A stretch of 7,229 nucleotides of DNA from JAFGIT01 sp016929465 [NCBI: Candidatus Coatesbacteria bacterium] (GCA_016929465.1 JAFGIT010000004.1:1-7229); one strand, 5' to 3'. Counted from the first letter of the stretch, positions 1 through 6,774 are shown. Notes: a model not told the origin generated them from the letters alone. Program-made: numbers and translations.

Positions 1-262
1 ACAACCCGCCGCCGCCTCTTACTCCCGAATTGCCGGAGATCGTGCAGTTGCTGATCGCACCATCGCACCAAGCAAGCCCACCGCCGCCCCACCCGGACGA
101 GTTACCTGAGATGGTGCAGATGCTGATCGTTCCGTCACACCAGCCAATCCCTCCGCCCCAGTACCCCGCCGAGTTGCCGGAGATGACACAGTTGACGATT
201 GCACCGGCGCACCAGCCAATCCCGCCGACTACCAATCCCGAATTGCCCTTGATCCTGCAATT
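1..262 (-). repeat. Tandem 69-72 nt coding repeats (beta-helix rungs)
   Basis: Reading on the minus strand, the units lie at 262-194 (69 nt), 193-122 (72 nt), 121-50 (72 nt) and 49-1 (cut by the window edge). All are in frame within the beta-helix gene. Shared segments include ATCTCCGGCAA, GGCGG and TGGTG(C/T). Each unit encodes NC-x-I, GNS, a run of glycines, then WC and an isoleucine. The array almost certainly continues beyond the left edge. Confidence 0.85.
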
Positions 263-691
263 ACTAATTCCGGCGAGTGTGCAAACCGGGGAATCGGACG
301 ACGGGTCTCCGCCGAGAATCCCCGCGCCAGACTTCGCATAGCCTCTGGTGATCGTGAATCCATCAAGAGTGCAGCTCTCGTCCTCGGTCCCTGAGAACGT
401 GATCACAGAGTCCATCTCCTGGCCGTCAATCACGGTGGAGGCGACGATCTCTTCATCTTCTGGATCAACAGAACGCAGCGCTATGTTCTTCCCCTCGAAG
501 CGGATATTCTCGCAATATCTGCCCGGATGGACGACTATCTCATCCCCATCCATCGCCACATCTATCGCGGCCTGGATAGTCGTAAAATCACCCGTCCCGT
601 CCTGTTTGACGCTGAACTCCGCCGCCTGGGCGTAAATGCAAAGCGGACATAGCACTAGCATAATGGCCGCCAACGCAAAATACGATCTCAT
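1..691 (-). CDS. Secreted right-handed parallel beta-helix repeat protein, 5' part (C-terminus beyond window edge)
   Basis: An open frame of 230 codons runs leftward off the window without a stop. The ATG at 689-691 lies 7 nt after a GGAGGG Shine-Dalgarno site (699-704); an in-frame GTG directly before it is a weaker option. Residues 1-23 form a signal peptide: Arg2, a hydrophobic core, then AQA near residues 21-23, so the product is exported. Residues 25-120 resemble the N-cap of secreted beta-helix/pectate-lyase-fold proteins, with FTTIQAAIDVA, DGDEIVVHPGRY and STVIDGQ. From residue 144 on, a repeat of 23-24 residues appears with the pattern [NI]C-x-I-x-GNS...GGG[IL]-x-WC-x-G-x-I. Each repeat is presumably one helical rung. 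No catalytic residues are recognisable, and neither enzyme nor adhesin can be asserted. The fold is well supported and the role is unknown. The gene lies 362 bp downstream of the propeller gene on the same strand and is probably transcribed separately. Confidence 0.88.
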   Translation of the reverse strand, partial: MRSYFALAAIMLVLCPLCIYAQAAEFSVKQDGTGDFTTIQAAIDVAMDGDEIVVHPGRYCENIRFEGKNIALRSVDPEDEEIVASTVIDGQEMDSVITFSGTEDESCTLDGFTITRGYAKSGAGILGGDPSSDSPVCTLAGISNCRIKGNSGLVVGGIGWCAGAIVNCVISGNSAGYWGGGIGWCDGTISICTISGNSSGWGGGGLAWCDGAISNCTISGNSGVRGGGGL

Positions 692-698
692 CACGCAG

Positions 699-704
699 CC
701 CTCC
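699..704 (-). promoter_or_regulatory. Shine-Dalgarno site of the beta-helix gene
   Basis: GGAGGG on the minus strand, 7 nt before the ATG at 691. It supports that ATG as the start. Confidence 0.75.
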
Positions 705-819
705 AAATGATATAGGTTGAATCAATCCACAGATTACACCACGAAACTCAGCAGCTTCTGGCGCGTGGCGTTCTTTTGTTCCATTCTATCTCCAGATATC
801 TTTATATACATTCTGTTTT

Positions 820-1024
820 CTATGGGACTGGAGGTTGAGGAGTATCGTACCAGATACCACCTGTTCTACAGGCCTCTTTGACGGTGGGCCAGTCCGACTT
901 CCCATATCTCTCATACGTCCTGCGACCGCAGTCATCGACACCTCCTCCATTGTAGATTCTGCGCCGTAATCTCCATCAGAGCGATGTCCACTGAGTTTCC
1001 CAAATCACGATAAGCGAGTCCCAT
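820..1024 (-). pseudogene. Possible frameshifted remnant of a small gene
   Basis: Two consecutive open stretches on the minus strand have protein-like composition but lie in different frames. The first runs from an ATG at 1024 to a TGA at 932 (30 aa, beginning MGLAYRDLGNSVDIALMEIT). The second is open from 975 to a TAG at 820 and includes VDDCGRRTYERYGKSDWPTV and a C-terminal WYDTPQPPVP. They overlap between about 935 and 975, so one missing base there would join them into a product of roughly 68 aa. No Shine-Dalgarno site is obvious and I recognise no family. It could be a decayed gene, a sequencing error in a real gene, or chance open frames. It is reported because the spacer is otherwise unexplained. 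Confidence 0.25.
842..872 (-). other. Two adjacent small hairpins
   Basis: On the plus strand, GTATC (842-846) pairs with GATAC (853-857) across 6 nt, and CCTGT (860-864) pairs with ACAGG (868-872) across 3 nt. On the minus strand they fall downstream of the propeller gene and upstream of the beta-helix gene. No U-tract follows, so an intrinsic terminator is doubtful. They also lie inside the possible coding remnant. Confidence 0.25.
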
Positions 1025-1053
1025 TACTCTCATAATTCATACGCTGTGCCCGA

Positions 1054-3615
1054 TTACTCTGCCTCGATCTCGAACGTTGTCTCTGCGGACGTGTAGATAT
1101 TGGAGATCGATGATGGGGCGGTGATGCCGAGGTGGAACTTGTACTCGCCGACAGGGGCGTCTTCGGGGATGGTCATGTCTAGGAGGACGACATCGTCGAT
1201 CGAGGTGTAGGCCGGCAGCGGGACATTCTCCAGATAGGGAACGGGGTATGCGAAGAGCACGAGGCCGGTCGGCGCCTGCGGCGGGTCTGGCAATGGCCAC
1301 GCTGGCGTCGCCATGTCCCTCATGTCAGGCGTGTTCGGTATCGACCCAGGCCCATCGTAGTTTGGCCCCGGCTGCAGGAATTCCGTGCTACCCTCGAACG
1401 CCGCATAGAATATCGGAAAGGCCGGCTCAGCACCTTGGGGCGCGACGTAGAATAGCTGGCCGCTCGGTAGCTGAAGCGCGACATAGAGGTCGGCCGGCAT
1501 CGTGGGCCCGCGATAGAACCAAGAGAGGGAGGCGACCATTGTCTCCCTGCCCGAATAGCGAGGCCTATCGGTCCCCGCTTCCAGCTCGATATTGCCGTCG
1601 GCCAGGAGGATACTGACGGCTCCATTTCCGTCAACCCAGACGTTCCCGTCTGCGTCCATCAGGAGCAGGTTGACGTCGGGCGACCCCAGCCCATCTGCCA
1701 CCTTGTACTTCTGGCAGGTATCGAGCTCGGGATCGTACACGAGCACCCCACGATCTCGGCCGAAGCCGTAGCTCATCCACAACCTGCCGAGATCGTCAAC
1801 GTCGAGTGGAGGATTCACGGCTACGCCGAATTCATCGCTCCATTTCCAGAACCAATCGGACCCGTCGAACCTCACCAGACCCGTACGGGGGTCATCCCCG
1901 TAGCCCGAGTACTGATAGAGCTTCAGGAACCACCTCGTCCCGTCTGGAGTGACGGCCGCCGCGCCCAGCCGAGGCCCGCATCTACCCCCCACTGGAGGAA
2001 CAAGGTAGGTCACCTCAGAACGGTCCCAATGGCACGCGCCGCCGCCGAGAATGGTCTCCGACCATTCCACCCAGCCAATTGCGCACCACATAGAATCATC
2101 AAGGTCAATCGCCATGTCGTTGTAGGTGAAACACCACGGATCGTTCATTCCGGACAGGTCGTCGCGATTCTCCCACTTCGAGCCGTCGAACCTGCTTACG
2201 CACTGGCGAGGCTCGCATCCTTCTGCGACATCGCCTCCAACTCCCCAGAGCACGCCCTTGCTGTCAACCTCCAGATCCCAGCAGTAATCCAGAGCAAGGC
2301 CGTTGTCATCATCAAAACACTCCACGACTCCATCCATATAGCGCCAGATACCGGCTTCTTCCGTGGGAAATGGCCAACTCCAGGGCTGCGACCACCACAA
2401 CGCACCGTCGTGCGATACCCTCAGCGGCCAGCCGAGAATCTCCGGTTCAAGGGGAATAACCTCCCACTCCCCTCGCAAGAACGAGCTGAAGCCACTCTCC
2501 TTTGATACGAACCATACCCGACCTTCGTTGTCCACAGCCTTCGGCGCACCACGACCAGCGAGAGGATGAGGTTCGATCGCATAGACCTCGACACGTTGTC
2601 CGTCGAACTTGGCAAGGGCCCCGAGCGAGCTCCCACGGAGGGCAGGGATGCACCAAACAAACAAATCCCCAGCCGGATCGACCATGACGTCCACTATCCA
2701 ATCGAAGGGGAGTGCGTCCTCAGTTCCCAACCTCGTCAGATGATCACCATCGAAGAGGAACAGCCCTCGGTCTGAACCCGCAATCAAAGACCCGTTGGGC
2801 GCCTCAGCCAGGCAGGTGAAATAGCTGACTCCAAACGCATCAGCGCCGTACGAGCGCCATTCTCCGTGGTCGTAGCACGCGAGCCGGCCGATCCGATTAT
2901 CGTATTCATCACATGTGTCGCTTATCCACCACACCTTGCCTTCCCTGTCCGCCGTGATGTCTGCGTAGTAGGAAGACCACAGGTCGCCGGGCATTTCACG
3001 GACTGTCAGGACGCCCTCGCAAAAACTGACCAGGTCGCCGGAGCCTACAAACCAGACGCACCCGGTCTGATCCACAAAGAGACCTTTGTCAGCACTCCAA
3101 TTCATGGGCAGGCCATACCCGGCCAGGTCGTACGAGGTCCAGTCACCGGGCGCCATCCCGTTCCAGCGCAACAATCGGCAGGGCCAGCTATCGCCGATGG
3201 CCCAAATGGTCCCGTCCGAGCCGGAGGCAAGCCCCGCGAGGGAACGCAATTCGACGGCGGATGAGAACGCAACTCCGTCAAAGCAGCATATAGCGCCGTC
3301 GGCAGACTCACCGAACTGAACAGCAGACCACAACAGACCCTGGGCATCACAAGTCAAAGTGAGGACGGTTTCCCCAGGCAGGCCGTCAGGAAGCGAATAC
3401 GACCTGACATCGCCAGCGGAGGCACTGACGCTCACAAGGCTGCCATTGGTGGGCAGCCAGACCCTCCCATCCGCATAGGCCATGCTCCCATGGTCATACG
3501 CAAAGTCCGGGCCGTGAGGCAACGGGTACGACATGATGCTGGAGATACCTTGGCCCCACGATAGCGGGCAACAAGCGAAAACTAAGAACACATAGACTGT
3601 CGCCACTCCCTTCAT
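1054..3615 (-). CDS. Secreted double seven-bladed beta-propeller protein (Reg_prop-like repeats) with C-terminal beta-sandwich-like domain
   Basis: This 853-aa protein starts at an ATG 7 nt after GGAGGG (3623-3628) and ends in TAA. Residues 1-22 are a signal peptide (Lys2, hydrophobic core, cleavage near SWGQ). Residues 40-670 carry a recurring D-x-x-G-x-[VL]-W motif. I count 14 copies, with the Trp or equivalent position at 53, 96, 138, 188, 229, 278, 319, 368, 407, 457, 510, 562, 613 and 660, spaced 39-53 residues. Many are followed by an FDG turn (RFDGSKW, RFDGSDW). Fourteen blades fit two seven-bladed propellers, as in the periplasmic sensors of hybrid two-component regulators (Reg_prop family). 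Here no transmembrane, kinase or DNA-binding domain follows. Residues 675-853 look like a beta-sandwich (ADLYVALQLPSGQLFYV; PVGEYKFHLGI). It is probably exported and binds a ligand or partner through the propeller faces; a Vgb-type lyase or PQQ enzyme is less likely. It probably shares a transcript with the small secreted gene 37 nt upstream. Confidence 0.88.
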   Translation of the reverse strand: MKGVATVYVFLVFACCPLSWGQGISSIMSYPLPHGPDFAYDHGSMAYADGRVWLPTNGSLVSVSASAGDVRSYSLPDGLPGETVLTLTCDAQGLLWSAVQFGESADGAICCFDGVAFSSAVELRSLAGLASGSDGTIWAIGDSWPCRLLRWNGMAPGDWTSYDLAGYGLPMNWSADKGLFVDQTGCVWFVGSGDLVSFCEGVLTVREMPGDLWSSYYADITADREGKVWWISDTCDEYDNRIGRLACYDHGEWRSYGADAFGVSYFTCLAEAPNGSLIAGSDRGLFLFDGDHLTRLGTEDALPFDWIVDVMVDPAGDLFVWCIPALRGSSLGALAKFDGQRVEVYAIEPHPLAGRGAPKAVDNEGRVWFVSKESGFSSFLRGEWEVIPLEPEILGWPLRVSHDGALWWSQPWSWPFPTEEAGIWRYMDGVVECFDDDNGLALDYCWDLEVDSKGVLWGVGGDVAEGCEPRQCVSRFDGSKWENRDDLSGMNDPWCFTYNDMAIDLDDSMWCAIGWVEWSETILGGGACHWDRSEVTYLVPPVGGRCGPRLGAAAVTPDGTRWFLKLYQYSGYGDDPRTGLVRFDGSDWFWKWSDEFGVAVNPPLDVDDLGRLWMSYGFGRDRGVLVYDPELDTCQKYKVADGLGSPDVNLLLMDADGNVWVDGNGAVSILLADGNIELEAGTDRPRYSGRETMVASLSWFYRGPTMPADLYVALQLPSGQLFYVAPQGAEPAFPIFYAAFEGSTEFLQPGPNYDGPGSIPNTPDMRDMATPAWPLPDPPQAPTGLVLFAYPVPYLENVPLPAYTSIDDVVLLDMTIPEDAPVGEYKFHLGITAPSSISNIYTSAETTFEIEAE

Positions 3616-3622
3616 GACTATT

Positions 3623-3628
3623 CCCTCC
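3623..3628 (-). promoter_or_regulatory. Shine-Dalgarno site of the propeller gene
   Basis: GGAGGG on the minus strand with 7 nt to the ATG at 3615. It lies in the 37-nt gap after the upstream small gene, so the propeller gene has its own ribosome entry site within the pair. Confidence 0.75.
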
Positions 3629-3652
3629 TGCTCCTACCAGCGTTCTTGCTTG

Positions 3653-3967
3653 TCACAGTAGCGCGCCGATCTCATAGGGGCTCAAACCCGGCGTGACATC
3701 CGGACAGGTCGACCCGATCCACGGGCCCCCGCTGCCCACCATTTCGTCTATCTTTCCCCAGAAGGTAATCATCTCTTGCGCCATCCGATTGAAGGCAGCC
3801 CAGTATTCGTCGCTGCCGGCGATTGGGGATGTCCCGGAAGACCAATAGCGAGAGAAAATCTGACACGTATTCGGGTCCACGCCGTGCGTGTTCTGACCGG
3901 ACGCCGAGAACACCAAGAGGCAAACCTGCAGAAATGCAATCGCGCAAACCATCGTTGATTGTCTCAC
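3653..3967 (-). CDS. Small secreted protein of unknown function (104 aa)
   Basis: The frame opens with GTG at 3965-3967, 8 nt after AGGAG (3976-3980), and ends in TGA. The GTG start gives a proper signal peptide: an Arg at residue 2, a hydrophobic core (VCAIAFLQVCLLVF), then SASGQ with likely cleavage near residues 24-25. The next possible start, ATG at 3952, would lose that positive charge and is less likely. The mature part is about 80 residues. It has two cysteines (about C35 and C88) that could form a disulfide, and an aromatic, helix-prone middle (DEYWAAFNRMAQEMITFW). I recognise no family. The stop is 37 nt before the propeller gene's ATG on the same strand, so the two are probably one operon and may act together outside the cytoplasm; this link is inferred from position only. 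Confidence 0.72.
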   Translation of the reverse strand: MRQSTMVCAIAFLQVCLLVFSASGQNTHGVDPNTCQIFSRYWSSGTSPIAGSDEYWAAFNRMAQEMITFWGKIDEMVGSGGPWIGSTCPDVTPGLSPYEIGALL

Positions 3968-3975
3968 CTCAAATT

Positions 3976-3980
3976 CTCCT
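3976..3980 (-). promoter_or_regulatory. Shine-Dalgarno site supporting the GTG start at 3967
   Basis: AGGAG on the minus strand with 8 nt to GTG. It decides in favour of GTG over the internal ATG at 3952, which has only a poorly spaced GAGGTG before it. Confidence 0.6.
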
Positions 3981-4001
3981 GCTCATTCTCACTCGTCAAC
4001 C

Positions 4002-4013
4002 AATGAATTCATT
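4002..4013. promoter_or_regulatory. 12-bp perfect palindrome, possible operator
   Basis: AATGAATTCATT equals its own reverse complement. It lies 35 nt upstream of the GTG start at 3967, where a regulator could block or recruit polymerase for the leftward pair. There is no second copy nearby and no regulator gene in the window, so the role is conjecture. Confidence 0.3.
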
Positions 4014-4193
4014 TCATATCCCGCTCTGTTGACAAGCAGTTTCCGTGCCAAATCTATGAAAACCTGATCCATGGCGCGCGGATTGGATTTGGCCCGATTC
4101 GCTGTGGCGACTTCGTGTTCACGGAGGAGCTAGGAGGGACGCTTTGCGATTCTTTCCGCGACAACAATACACGTCCTCAGCTTCAATGTGGCC

Positions 4194-4222
4194 TTGACTG
4201 AAGGGGGCACAGACAAGATACT
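4194..4222 (+). promoter_or_regulatory. Sigma-70-type promoter of the glycosyltransferase operon
   Basis: TTGACT (4194-4199, 5 of 6 consensus bases), a 17-nt spacer, then GATACT (4217-4222, 4 of 6). Transcription would begin near 4229 and leave a leader of about 40 nt before the ATG at 4269. The spacing is ideal. There is no experimental proof, and promoter consensus in this lineage is assumed. Confidence 0.5.
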
Positions 4223-4257
4223 ATTGCCGCTCGATATGGTTTGGTTAACTCGGTGAC

Positions 4258-4263
4258 GGAGGA
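4258..4263 (+). promoter_or_regulatory. Shine-Dalgarno site of the first glycosyltransferase
   Basis: GGAGGA with 5 nt to the ATG at 4269. It fixes this start in preference to the in-frame methionine codons at residues 15-17. Confidence 0.75.
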
Positions 4264-4268
4264 ATTCA

Positions 4269-5549
4269 ATGCAGGATAGCGCAAAGCAGGGGCTTGGATT
4301 GAGGGGCATTATGATGATGCTGCTTCTCTCGCTCAGGCCGCTGCTCCGCTTTTTCTTTATTTGCCCTGTCTATGCCCTGCGATGCAGGTTTGGCGCCAGG
4401 GCCGGAGCCGGCAAGGGCGATGAGCTGCCTCAGTTCATACTCGGTTCGATCCTGCAGTGGTATGAGGTGTGGCAGAGACCGCAGCATTTTGCGTCGCACT
4501 TGTCGGGTAGATACAAGGTGTGTTACATCTCTCCTATTCCTGTCCATCATATTGTGGATGAGGCGCCCCTTTGGCTTGGGCGGAGAATGTCGAACATCAC
4601 CGAGAATCTCGTGGTCTTCTCGCCGCTCGTTCTCCCGGGCGAAAACAAACTTGGCGTCATACGGGCGATCAACAACGCGCTCTGGGTATCTTACGTCAGA
4701 GAGGCGGCGATCAAGCTCAAGATGTCCAATCCCGTGCTCTGGCTGAATTTCCCCTTCAATGACCGCCTTCTGAAGGCGATCCCCTACAGGTCAGTCATCT
4801 ATGACGTGATGGACGAGTTCATCGAGTTCTCGATGGCCCCAAAGGACGCAGCCGACAGGGAGAAGAGGCTGCTCGATGCGGCATCATTCGTCTCGACCGG
4901 CACCTATTCGCTCTTCGAGAAGAAGAAAGGCCTCCACAAGAACGTCGAGTTCATCCCATGCGGTGTGGACTTCGATCTTTTCAACTCGATAGCGAAGAGA
5001 ACGCCCGACCGTCCCCAGGATTTCCCGAGCGTGAGGGGGCCAGTCTTCGGATATTTCGGCAGTCTCAACGAGCGCATCGACTCAGGGCTAATCGAGGATG
5101 TCGCAAGGCGGAGGCCGGCCTGGACGTTCATTTTGCTGGGGCCGTGGCAGCGCAGCTACAAGGGAGTCCGCGACCTCCGGAACGTTCACTATCTTGGGCT
5201 TAAGCAATACAGGTCGCTTCCTGCTTATTTGGCCCATTTCGATGTTTGTATGATGCCATATCGGGTGACCGAGGCGACGAAGAAGATCAACCCGGTGAAG
5301 CTGCTCGAGTACTTCGCGGCGGGCAAGCCAGTTATCACGGCGCGCATCCCCGATGTCCTTCGCTTCTACGAGAGCCTCGTCTGGATCGCTGAGGATGCGA
5401 ATGAGTTCATTGCGCAGGCGGAGACCATCCTGAGGATGAAAGGCAGCGGCCAATTCAATCCAGAGCCATATATCGACGTAGCGCGCAAGCGTTCCTGGGA
5501 GGAGATGGCGGAACAGATGATCAATCGGATTCTGGTCTCGCTCCAATGA
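4269..5549 (+). CDS. GT-B fold glycosyltransferase (GT1/GT4-type, TuaH-like group) with hydrophobic N-terminal extension
   Basis: This 426-aa enzyme probably transfers a sugar from a nucleotide-sugar donor during cell-surface glycan assembly. The N-terminal domain carries WQRPQHFASHL (residues 68-78) and YDVMDEF (178-184), both typical of a group of polysaccharide-cluster transferases. The donor-binding C-terminal domain has VFGYFGSLNERID (259-271), HYLGLKQYRSLPAYL (307-321) and TEATKKINPVKLLEYFAAG (334-352). In the last motif Glu335 and Glu347 are conserved group positions; the classical E-x7-E pair is not present in its usual form. Residues 1-50 precede the normal fold start and include a hydrophobic stretch (about 14-36) with interspersed Arg. 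This could bind the protein to the inner membrane, where lipid-linked acceptors sit. The gene is the first of the operon, and its TGA overlaps the next gene's ATG. Donor and acceptor are unknown. Confidence 0.88.
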   Translation: MQDSAKQGLGLRGIMMMLLLSLRPLLRFFFICPVYALRCRFGARAGAGKGDELPQFILGSILQWYEVWQRPQHFASHLSGRYKVCYISPIPVHHIVDEAPLWLGRRMSNITENLVVFSPLVLPGENKLGVIRAINNALWVSYVREAAIKLKMSNPVLWLNFPFNDRLLKAIPYRSVIYDVMDEFIEFSMAPKDAADREKRLLDAASFVSTGTYSLFEKKKGLHKNVEFIPCGVDFDLFNSIAKRTPDRPQDFPSVRGPVFGYFGSLNERIDSGLIEDVARRRPAWTFILLGPWQRSYKGVRDLRNVHYLGLKQYRSLPAYLAHFDVCMMPYRVTEATKKINPVKLLEYFAAGKPVITARIPDVLRFYESLVWIAEDANEFIAQAETILRMKGSGQFNPEPYIDVARKRSWEEMAEQMINRILVSLQ

Positions 5550-6760
5550 AGATATTGATGGCGATACCGCACGATCTCTATTACGAGCCCTGGACTACGA
5601 GGCCCATAGAGCTGTCGGCCGAGTTCGTCAAGATGGGGCATGAAGTGACGCTCTTTTACTGGCCTATTCACCTCCAGCTCCGGGTATTCCCTCGCACACG
5701 AAATGAGATGCCGGAAGGCGTCCGCGTGATCCCTGCTTTCAGGGGGAGGCGCGAGCGGTATCACAACATGAAGCGTCTGCTTCAGCTTACGAGAGACGTT
5801 GACGTGATCGAATTCCAGAAGAGCCTGACGCCCTGCGCTTTTTTCGCGATGCTCTGCGCCAGAGTGAATAACAAGCCGGTCTGCTATGACTGGGATGACA
5901 ATGAGAGCTCGATCGTTCAGGAGTGGCAGCCGACGGCGAGGCTCGGCGCGTATGTCTATTCCCTGGAACGCTTGCTGCCGAGACTCGTGTCGACTCTCTG
6001 CGTCTCGAGCATGGCGCTCAAGGAGAAGGCTCGGGCGCTCGGCGTCAGCGACGATCGGATGTTCGATGCGCCTGTGGGGGCGAAGCTAGACCGCTTCGAT
6101 CCATCTGACCGCGGCATCGAAATCAAGGAGCGATACGGGATTGGCGGCAAACTCGTCGTCTATCTAGGGCAGCTTCAGGGCGCTAGTTACGGCGAGTTGT
6201 TCATGAAGGCCGCCGAGATAATCGGGAGGGAGAACAAGGAGCCCACTTTCATGGTGGTCGGGGGTGGCGAACGGCTCGCGATGTTGAAGTCCGCAGCAGA
6301 GGGCTTGGGTCTGGGGAATAGGCTTATCTTTACGGACTATGTGCCGCACGAGGAGATCCCCCATTATCTTGCAGCAGCGGATATTGGAGTTGCGACTTTT
6401 GCCCTTAACGAGACGACAGTCTGCAAGAGCCCGCTCAAGATAGTCGAGTATCTAGCCGCCGGACGTCCGATCGTCGCGAGCGATGTGGGCGATGTCAGCC
6501 GCATGGTTGGGGATGCCGGAATCGTCGTCGGACCGGATGATCCGATTGCCATCGCAAAAGCGGTGTCTCGCTTGCTCGATGATGACAGCCTACGAGAGTC
6601 GCTCTCCCAAACGGCAAGGCGCCGGGCGGAGGAGATATACAACTGGAAAGCCACCGCTTTGAATATGATGGCGGCATTTGAGCGCGCAATCGAGATCGGC
6701 CCGAAGAGATCGAGACTACTCCGGCTCATCATTAATATGATGGGGCTGAATCGCGCGTAG
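5546..6760 (+). CDS. GT4-type GT-B fold glycosyltransferase
   Basis: This 404-aa protein has the length of a standard GT4 enzyme. The N-terminal domain begins MKILMAIPHD, continues with GHEVTLFYW (31-39), and contains YDWDDNESS (114-122), a motif seen in related surface-glycan transferases. The C-terminal nucleotide-sugar domain has VVYLGQLQGASYGELF (204-219), FMVVGGGERLAML (235-247), RLIFTDYVPHEEIPHYLAAADIG (starting at 259) and CKSPLKIVEYLAAGRPIVAS (293-312). Glu301 is the conserved acidic residue after the PLK segment. The ATG overlaps the previous gene's stop as ATGA, and I see no good Shine-Dalgarno site of its own. Translation is therefore probably coupled to the first transferase, and the two likely act one after the other on the same glycan. 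Residues 386-404 form a basic, partly hydrophobic tail (KRSRLLRLIINMMG) that may touch the membrane. The sugar substrate cannot be inferred. Confidence 0.92.
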   Translation: MKILMAIPHDLYYEPWTTRPIELSAEFVKMGHEVTLFYWPIHLQLRVFPRTRNEMPEGVRVIPAFRGRRERYHNMKRLLQLTRDVDVIEFQKSLTPCAFFAMLCARVNNKPVCYDWDDNESSIVQEWQPTARLGAYVYSLERLLPRLVSTLCVSSMALKEKARALGVSDDRMFDAPVGAKLDRFDPSDRGIEIKERYGIGGKLVVYLGQLQGASYGELFMKAAEIIGRENKEPTFMVVGGGERLAMLKSAAEGLGLGNRLIFTDYVPHEEIPHYLAAADIGVATFALNETTVCKSPLKIVEYLAAGRPIVASDVGDVSRMVGDAGIVVGPDDPIAIAKAVSRLLDDDSLRESLSQTARRRAEEIYNWKATALNMMAAFERAIEIGPKRSRLLRLIINMMGLNRA

Positions 6761-6774
6761 CGGCTTCTTTCATC

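Larger units (their letters stand above)
692..1053. other. Gene-poor spacer between the propeller gene and the beta-helix gene (362 bp)
   Basis: This spacer has no confident gene. The part near the beta-helix start (about 780-825) is AT-rich, with TATATAAAGATATC-like sequence on the minus strand, and may hold that gene's promoter. I could not place a convincing -35/-10 pair. The rest contains a possible frameshifted coding remnant (820-1024) and two small hairpins (842-872). No intrinsic terminator with a U-tract is visible after the propeller gene's stop. Confidence 0.6.
3968..4268. other. Divergent intergenic region between the secreted-protein pair and the glycosyltransferase operon
   Basis: These 301 bp separate genes read in opposite directions, so promoters for both sides should lie here. 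The rightward one is clear (4194-4222). For the leftward pair I see only a weak candidate: TTGTCA near 4035-4030 on the minus strand, with a poor -10 17 nt later. A 12-bp palindrome lies at 4002-4013. Two very short frames (4071-4133 and 4144-4197) are not supported as genes. Confidence 0.6.

Noticed and set aside
1-262. Regular repeats as a CRISPR or minisatellite array
   Set aside because: The units are 69-72 nt, all in frame and directly adjacent without unique spacers. They encode beta-helix rungs.
1023-1060. Direct repeat ATTACTCT at 1023-1030 and 1053-1060 around the propeller gene's stop
   Set aside because: It is only 8 bp with no other sign of insertion, so chance is a sufficient explanation.
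2029-2505. Plus-strand open frame of 158 codons
   Set aside because: It lies fully antisense to the propeller gene, shows no family motif and has no good ribosome site. It is a product of the GC-rich codon pattern of the real gene.
3556-3615. Lipoprotein signal in the propeller protein (FAC near residue 15)
   Set aside because: Phe before Ala-Cys does not fit a normal lipobox. An ordinary signal-peptidase I site near SWGQ is more likely.
4029-4057. TTGACA at 4029-4034 as a second rightward promoter
   Set aside because: The -35 is perfect, but every hexamer at 16-19 nt spacing is a poor -10 (about 2-3 of 6 matches).
4071-4133. 20-codon ATG frame in the divergent spacer
   Set aside because: It has no Shine-Dalgarno site and no signal or motif, and is short enough to be chance.
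4144-4197. 17-codon frame from a TTG after AGGAGGG (4132-4138), possible leader peptide
   Set aside because: It lies upstream of the predicted promoter, so it would not be in the operon's leader. It has a rare start codon and no attenuator-like structure.
5088-5546. Minus-strand open frame of 152 codons
   Set aside because: It is antisense to the well-supported first glycosyltransferase and has no recognisable motifs.
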